64,000 bases of DNA from Exiguobacterium sp. Leaf196. GTDB lineage: Bacteria; Bacillota; Bacilli; Exiguobacteriales; Exiguobacteriaceae. The position numbers and the translations under genes were made by a program. Below the pieces are notes generated by a model that was not told the origin of the DNA, ran no database searches, and worked only from the letters and a program-made list of their open reading frames with translations. The DNA is taken from contig NZ_LMPV01000012.1 in the NCBI RefSeq assembly GCF_001423965.1, positions 1-64,000 of the forward strand, in the 5' to 3' direction. How positions within the stretch are numbered: the stretch's first letter is position 1; each line of letters starts with the position of its first letter. Positions 59,269-64,000 of the stretch are shown here, in pieces.

Positions 59269-60669
59269 TTATTGCCAGTCCGTGTGGAAGACCCCTTCGC
59301 GGTCTGTCCGAGCATACGTATGAGCACCAAAATAATCGCGTTGTGCTTGCAACATGTTGGCATTCGAATTCGCTGTCCGGTAGCTATCGTAATACGTCAG
59401 TGACGTCGATAGAGATGGGAGTGCAAAACCAGACAATGCACCCTCGGAAACGACGTGACGTAACGATTCTTGATACGCCTGTACTTTCTCAGCGAAGAAC
59501 GGGGCGAGCATCAAGTTCGAGAGGTTCGCATCATTTTTGAACGCTTCACTGATGACGTTCAAGAAGTCGGCCCGGATGATACATCCACCACGGAAGATCA
59601 AGGCGATTTCTTCAAGGCGTAAGTTCCAGTCGTATAGTTCAGACGACGTCCGGTATTGGGTGAAGCCTTGCGCATATGCGGCGACTTTCCCCATATAAAG
59701 CGCTTGACGAATCCGTTCAACCCAAGCGTCTCGCTCAAGCGTTGACAAGCCTTCTGGTCCCTTCAGGACAGCAGACGCTGCGACGCGTTCTTCTTTAACA
59801 GCTGAAAGGTAACGTGCGAACAAGGCTTCCGTGATGATCGAAGAGGCGATCCCATTATCAATTGCTTGTAAGCTCGTCCATTTTCCGGTTCCTTTTTGAC
59901 CAGCTTGATCGAGAATGACATCGATCAACGGTTTCCCTGTCTCGTCATCCGTTTTCCGGAGGATATCCGCTGTGATCTCAATCAGGTAACTTTTTAGTTC
60001 ACCCGCGTTCCACTCAGCGAAGATGTCCGCGACTTCCGTGACGTCGAGTCCGAGGCGGAAACGAAGGAAGCTGTAAGCTTCAGCGATCAGTTGCATGTCA
60101 GCGTACTCGATCCCGTTATGGACCATCTTGACGAAGTGACCAGCGCCCTTCGGACCGATATAGACACAACATGGATCGCCTTCAACGTGAGCGGCAATCT
60201 TCGTCAAGATCGGTGCGACATGTTCGTAGGCTTCTTTCGATCCACCCGGCATGATCGCAGGACCGGTCCGTGCACCGACTTCACCACCCGATACGCCGAC
60301 GCCGATGTATTCGATGCCGTGTCGGTGGAGTTCGTCGAAGCGACGTTCCGTATCAAGGAAGTGGGAATTCCCACCATCCATGATGATGTCGCCTGTTTCG
60401 AGATGTGGAAGTAACGATTCGATGACTGAATCAATCGCGCTGCCGGCCGTGACCATCATGAAGATTTTACGCGGACGGGCGAGTGACTGTACGAATGCTT
60501 CGATATCGTAGTACGGATGAAGTGGTAATCCCTCATCGTGTGCGACGAGATCGTCCGTTAAATCACGTGTGTAGTTATAGATGGCGACTTCTTCTTGATG
60601 ACTCGCCATGTTCAGTGCTAAGTTGCGGCCCATGACACCAAGACCGATGACTCCGATAGAATGTTGCAT
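59269..60669 (-). CDS. gntZ: 6-phosphogluconate dehydrogenase, decarboxylating (GntZ)
   Basis: A 466-residue oxidoreductase converting 6-phosphogluconate to ribulose 5-phosphate and CO2. The nucleotide-binding N-terminus is GVIGLGVMGRNLALNMAS. The substrate site blocks GVSGGEVGARTGPAIMPGG and KMVHNGIEYADMQLIAEAY are present, and the C-terminal end is FGAHTYARTDREGVFHTDW. The ATG at 60669 has AAGGAG 11 bases upstream. It is last in gntR-K-P-Z, where it feeds gluconate carbon into the pentose phosphate path. Confidence 0.96.
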   Translation of the reverse strand: MQHSIGVIGLGVMGRNLALNMASHQEEVAIYNYTRDLTDDLVAHDEGLPLHPYYDIEAFVQSLARPRKIFMMVTAGSAIDSVIESLLPHLETGDIIMDGGNSHFLDTERRFDELHRHGIEYIGVGVSGGEVGARTGPAIMPGGSKEAYEHVAPILTKIAAHVEGDPCCVYIGPKGAGHFVKMVHNGIEYADMQLIAEAYSFLRFRLGLDVTEVADIFAEWNAGELKSYLIEITADILRKTDDETGKPLIDVILDQAGQKGTGKWTSLQAIDNGIASSIITEALFARYLSAVKEERVAASAVLKGPEGLSTLERDAWVERIRQALYMGKVAAYAQGFTQYRTSSELYDWNLRLEEIALIFRGGCIIRADFLNVISEAFKNDANLSNLMLAPFFAEKVQAYQESLRHVVSEGALSGFALPSLSTSLTYYDSYRTANSNANMLQAQRDYFGAHTYARTDREGVFHTDWQ

Positions 60670-60689
60670 AAGTAGAACGACTCCTTTTT

Positions 60690-62036
60690 TTAGACGACGA
60701 GGCTGAGGAGAAGAACGAACCCAAGTCCACAAACGGAAATGATCGTCTCAAGCACAGTCCATGTCGCAAACGTTTCTTTTAATGATAATCCGAAATACTC
60801 TTTAAACATCCAGAAGCCCGCATCATTGACGTGTGAAGCGATCAGACTACCCGCACCAGTCGCAAGAACGACGAGCGCTAAGTTGACGTCGGATTGCTCC
60901 AATAACGGAATGACGAGACCTGCTGTCGAAAGGGCAGCGACTGTCGCGGAACCAAGTGAGATTCGCAGAATCGCAGCGATCAACCAAGCGAGTAGAATCG
61001 GAGATAACGCTGATCCCTCAAATAATTGTGCGACGTATTTCCCAACGCCGCCGTCGATCAAGACTTGCTTGAAGGCACCGCCACCGCCGATGATCAATAG
61101 CATCATCCCGATTTGGGCGATGGCCGTCGTACAAGATTCCATGACCGTTTGCATCGGAATCTTACGGGCAATCCCCATCGTGTAGACCGCGACGAGTAAC
61201 GAAATCAACATCGCCGTCGAGGCGTTCCCGATGAACTCGATCGCCGCGATGACGCTATTCTCACCTAAGCCAAGTGTTTCTTGTAAAAGCGTGAAGATCG
61301 TTGCGACCGACATCAAGAGGACTGGTAGCATCGCAGTGAAGACACTAATACCGAAACCTGGTGTCTCGTCTAAATTAAATTCTTTTTGTTCCCCGAGTGA
61401 CGCGATGTTTCCTGTGCGTGTAAACGATTCAGGTACGAGTCGTTTCGCGATTTTCGTAAAAACAGGACCAGCAATGATGACCGTCGGAACAGCAACGATG
61501 AAACCATACAATAAGACTTCCCCGATATTGGCTTTATACTCCCCAGCGATGACGGTCGGACCTGGATGAGGTGGTAAGAAGCCGTGCGTGACAGACAGTG
61601 CTGCGACCATTGGGATCCCAAGATATAAGATCGAGACGCGGAGCTGGCGTGAAATCGCAAAGACGATTGGAATCAACAGAACGAGTCCGACTTCGAAGAA
61701 GAGTGCGATTCCGATGATGAACGAAGCAACGACGACCGCCCATTGGATGTTCTTTTCCCCGAATCGTGCGACAAGCGTCATCGCGATTCGCTGCGCCCCC
61801 CCGGCGTCAGCGATTAGCTTTCCAAGCATCGCACCAAGCCCAAAGATCAGTGCTAGGTGACCGAGTGTTCCTCCGATACCGGCTTCGATCGTCTTGACGA
61901 TCTGATCGAGCGGCATACCGAGTAATAGTGCAACACCAAAGGAAACGATGATGAGTGAAACGAACGTATTTAATTTTAACCCCATGATGAGAACGAGCAA
62001 TGCGACGATCCCAATTCCTACGATGACTAAAGGCAT
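60690..62036 (-). CDS. gntP: Gluconate permease
   Basis: A 448-residue gluconate:proton symporter of the GntP family with about 12-14 membrane helices. Recognisable segments are GLKLNTFVSLIIVS, HGFLPPHPGPTVIAGEY, with the Pro-rich loop typical of the family, and LIASHVNDAGFWMFKEYFGLS. The ATG at 62036 is preferred, with GGGGGAAG upstream; a TTG five codons earlier would place the ribosome site inside the gene. It lies between gntK and gntZ. Confidence 0.95.
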   Translation of the reverse strand: MPLVIVGIGIVALLVLIMGLKLNTFVSLIIVSFGVALLLGMPLDQIVKTIEAGIGGTLGHLALIFGLGAMLGKLIADAGGAQRIAMTLVARFGEKNIQWAVVVASFIIGIALFFEVGLVLLIPIVFAISRQLRVSILYLGIPMVAALSVTHGFLPPHPGPTVIAGEYKANIGEVLLYGFIVAVPTVIIAGPVFTKIAKRLVPESFTRTGNIASLGEQKEFNLDETPGFGISVFTAMLPVLLMSVATIFTLLQETLGLGENSVIAAIEFIGNASTAMLISLLVAVYTMGIARKIPMQTVMESCTTAIAQIGMMLLIIGGGGAFKQVLIDGGVGKYVAQLFEGSALSPILLAWLIAAILRISLGSATVAALSTAGLVIPLLEQSDVNLALVVLATGAGSLIASHVNDAGFWMFKEYFGLSLKETFATWTVLETIISVCGLGFVLLLSLVV

Positions 62037-62060
62037 GATGACTTCCCCCAAAAGATTAAG

Positions 62061-63602
62061 TTAGTTTTCCTCTTGAATCAAGCTCCGTTGATACATAGCA
62101 ATTCGTTTATGGTCTTCGGATAATGTCCGCGCTAGACTAATGAAAATCGGTAAAAGCTGACGATATTCATGCATCGCTTCTTCATTTGGTACATGGCGAT
62201 GTGTTTCCCCAATCATCTCGGATACGACTTCGAACGAATCGATTTCCCCTGTCGCATACAGTCCGAGAATACAAGCGCCAAGACATGAACTTTCGAAACT
62301 TTCTGGAATGACGACTTCCGACTCAAAGATGTCCGCCATCATTTGGCGCCAGACTTCAGACCGGGCAAATCCACCGGTTGCCTGAATCCGCGTCACAGGA
62401 CCATCCATGCATTCGACGAGTGCGAGGAAGACGGTATACAGATTGTAGATGACACCTTCTAGTGCTGCCCGAATCATGTGCTCTTTTTTGTGTGAGAGCG
62501 TCAAACCGAAGAATGAACCGCTGACGTCCGGATTCCATAGCGGTGCTCGTTCACCGGACAAGTAAGGATGGAACAACAGACCGTCGGACCCCGGGCGGAC
62601 GCGTTCGGCAATCTTCGTCAGAACAGCATACGGATCGATACCGAGGCGTTTTGCTGTCTCGACTTCTGCTGAAGCGAGTTCGTCTCGAATCCACCGTAAG
62701 ACCATTCCACCGTTATTGACGGGGCCGCCGATGACCCAGTGGTCCTCGGTCAGTGCGTAACAGAACGTTCGTCCTTTTTCATCCGTCTGTGGACGATCAA
62801 TGATCGTTCGGATGGCACCGCTCGTTCCGATCGTGATCGCGATTTCCCCTTTGCGAATCGCGTTGACACCTAAATTGGAGAGGACACCATCACTGGCACC
62901 GACTAAGAACAGCGTATCGACGGATAGTCCCATTTGTCGTGCGTAATCAGTATTAAGTCCGGTACATGACGTCGTTGTCGGTACGGGTTCCGATAAATAG
63001 CTTGCATCGATACCCGCGACATGCAGTGCGCCCGTATCCCAACCTAATTCATGAATATTAAAGAGACCAGTTGCTGAAGCGAGAGAGTGGTCGATGACAT
63101 ATGTTCCGAACAGTCTTTGGAACACGAACTCCTTGATCCCGACATACTTTTTCGTTTGAGCGTGGAGCTCCGGACGATCTTCGACGAGCCAACTGATTTT
63201 GCTAAGCGGTGACATCGGATGAATCGGTGTCCCGGTCCGGTGATAGATCGAGAGACCATATTGTTCCTTAATCTTGTTCGACCATGCTTCACTCCGACTG
63301 TCCGCCCATGTGATGCAGGCAGTCAACGGTTGATGTTGTGCGTCCATCGCAATCAAACTGTGCATGGCACTACTGAACGCGACGAACTTCGGTGGCATGC
63401 TCGGATGACGTTTTGTGATCAAGCGGATGGATTCGAGTACGGCATCAAAAATTTCTTCCGGATCCTGTTCCGCCGTCGAACGGTTCGGTGTGTGGAGTGG
63501 GTAACCGACGTTCGTTTGTCCGATGACCTCTCCTTTTGTCGTAAATAAGACTGCTTTCGTACTCGTCGTTCCGATATCGACGCCTAACATGTATTCAGTC
63601 AT
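62061..63602 (-). CDS. gntK: Gluconokinase (FGGY family)
   Basis: A 513-residue kinase that phosphorylates gluconate to 6-phosphogluconate. FGGY features: the phosphate-binding GVDIGTTSTKAVLF at the start, TGLFNIHELGWDTGAL, the catalytic-base region LVGASDGVLSNLG, TIGTSGAIR, and LSGERAPLWNPDV. The ATG follows AAGGAG nine bases upstream. It overlaps the end of gntR by 8 bp, so kinase and regulator are coupled. Confidence 0.95.
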   Translation of the reverse strand: MTEYMLGVDIGTTSTKAVLFTTKGEVIGQTNVGYPLHTPNRSTAEQDPEEIFDAVLESIRLITKRHPSMPPKFVAFSSAMHSLIAMDAQHQPLTACITWADSRSEAWSNKIKEQYGLSIYHRTGTPIHPMSPLSKISWLVEDRPELHAQTKKYVGIKEFVFQRLFGTYVIDHSLASATGLFNIHELGWDTGALHVAGIDASYLSEPVPTTTSCTGLNTDYARQMGLSVDTLFLVGASDGVLSNLGVNAIRKGEIAITIGTSGAIRTIIDRPQTDEKGRTFCYALTEDHWVIGGPVNNGGMVLRWIRDELASAEVETAKRLGIDPYAVLTKIAERVRPGSDGLLFHPYLSGERAPLWNPDVSGSFFGLTLSHKKEHMIRAALEGVIYNLYTVFLALVECMDGPVTRIQATGGFARSEVWRQMMADIFESEVVIPESFESSCLGACILGLYATGEIDSFEVVSEMIGETHRHVPNEEAMHEYRQLLPIFISLARTLSEDHKRIAMYQRSLIQEEN

Positions 63603-64000
63603 GTGAATCGACTCCTTTCGACATCATTTGTTGCGTTTTCCAGAGATCTTCGACTTCCTGAACATCATCAAAGTTCTGATGTAAGGAAGCAACCATCCGT
63701 TCACGATCTCCTGTCTCGATCGCTTCGATATACAAGGCATGGTTCGCGAGGATGCGTTCAAAGTCTTCGATGTCTTCCTCGAATCGTACCCGCATTGATA
63801 GGAGGATGAAACTTTCCATGACTGGTTTGAGATTTTGCCAAATCATGCTGACATACCCATGATCGATCGAGCGGATGATCGTTTCATGAAACAGTACGTC
63901 TTGGAAAGAGAATTCATCAGCATCCTTATATTTGATGGCAACCTTCATCATTTCGAGAATTTTGCTGAGTTCACGGACGAGTTCTGCCCGTTCGACCTTA
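63595..64000 (-). CDS. gntR: Gluconate operon repressor GntR, C-terminal part (cut by window edge)
   Basis: The open frame runs to the last base of the window; about 134 C-terminal residues are seen. The segment is all-helical with ADEFSFQDVLFHETIIRS and ANHALYIEAIETGDRERMVASLHQNF, the FCD effector-binding domain of GntR-family regulators. The winged-helix N-terminus lies beyond 64000. It precedes gntK in the order of the B. subtilis gnt operon, whose product is released from DNA by gluconate. The operon promoter is outside the window. Confidence 0.88.
   Translation of the reverse strand, partial: KVERAELVRELSKILEMMKVAIKYKDADEFSFQDVLFHETIIRSIDHGYVSMIWQNLKPVMESFILLSMRVRFEEDIEDFERILANHALYIEAIETGDRERMVASLHQNFDDVQEVEDLWKTQQMMSKGVDSHD

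Overview
The window is a chromosomal replication-origin region from a low-to-moderate GC Bacillota of the Bacillales type. The gene order (gyrA-gyrB-recF-yaaA-dnaN-dnaA | oriC | rpmH-rnpA-yidC-mnmE-mnmG-rsmG-noc-parB-yyaC ... ychF-rpsF-ssb-rpsR-gdpP-rplI-dnaB-purA-walRKHIJ-htrA-rlmH) is the Bacillus subtilis origin neighbourhood. The protein sequences, the lack of an obvious sporulation set and the balanced base composition suggest Exiguobacterium or a close relative; that genus call is inference from memory, not a database match.

Layout. Positions 1-300 hold, on the minus strand, two tandem promoters and the leader of an rRNA operon whose genes lie off the left edge. From 316 to 10268 the left replichore arm runs on the minus strand: a degenerate HD-GYP protein, gyrA, gyrB, recF, yaaA, dnaN, dnaA. 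Clusters of DnaA boxes lie on both sides of dnaA (8771-8873 and 10315-10779), giving a bipartite oriC with a candidate unwinding element next to dnaN. From 11004 the right arm runs on the plus strand through ribosome, tRNA-modification, segregation, replication, c-di-AMP and WalRK cell-wall genes to rlmH (36399). Compared with B. subtilis, jag, soj/parA and yybS are missing from their usual places, and ParB lacks the N-terminal peptide that activates ParA.

From about 36.4 kb the content becomes accessory: small orphan genes and a secreted HNH nuclease (36.5-39 kb), a DUF4317 protein, an esterase plus domain-swapped GH3 glucosidase unit behind a 20-bp palindromic operator (40.3-44.3 kb), a dihydrouridine synthase, a glutamate-synthase-like flavoprotein, a LURP-one protein, a Nudix hydrolase, an AT-rich secreted protein with RTX-type repeats (49.1-50.4 kb), and an amino acid permease controlled by a single-aptamer glycine riboswitch. 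The right end carries an iron-sulfur photolyase, malate:quinone oxidoreductase, an ECF transporter S component, ahpCF with a PerR-like box, and the gluconate operon gntRKPZ, whose gntR is cut by the window edge.

How the parts work together: DnaA, its boxes at oriC and a second cluster at 35.66-35.89 kb, DnaN, SSB, DnaB helicase, RecF and gyrase form the replication module. ParB, Noc and three parS-like sites (6.08, 16.80 and 28.49 kb) form the segregation and division-site module. WalRKHIJ, HtrA and GdpP link envelope homeostasis to the origin region. I found no CRISPR array, insertion sequence, prophage or tRNA gene.
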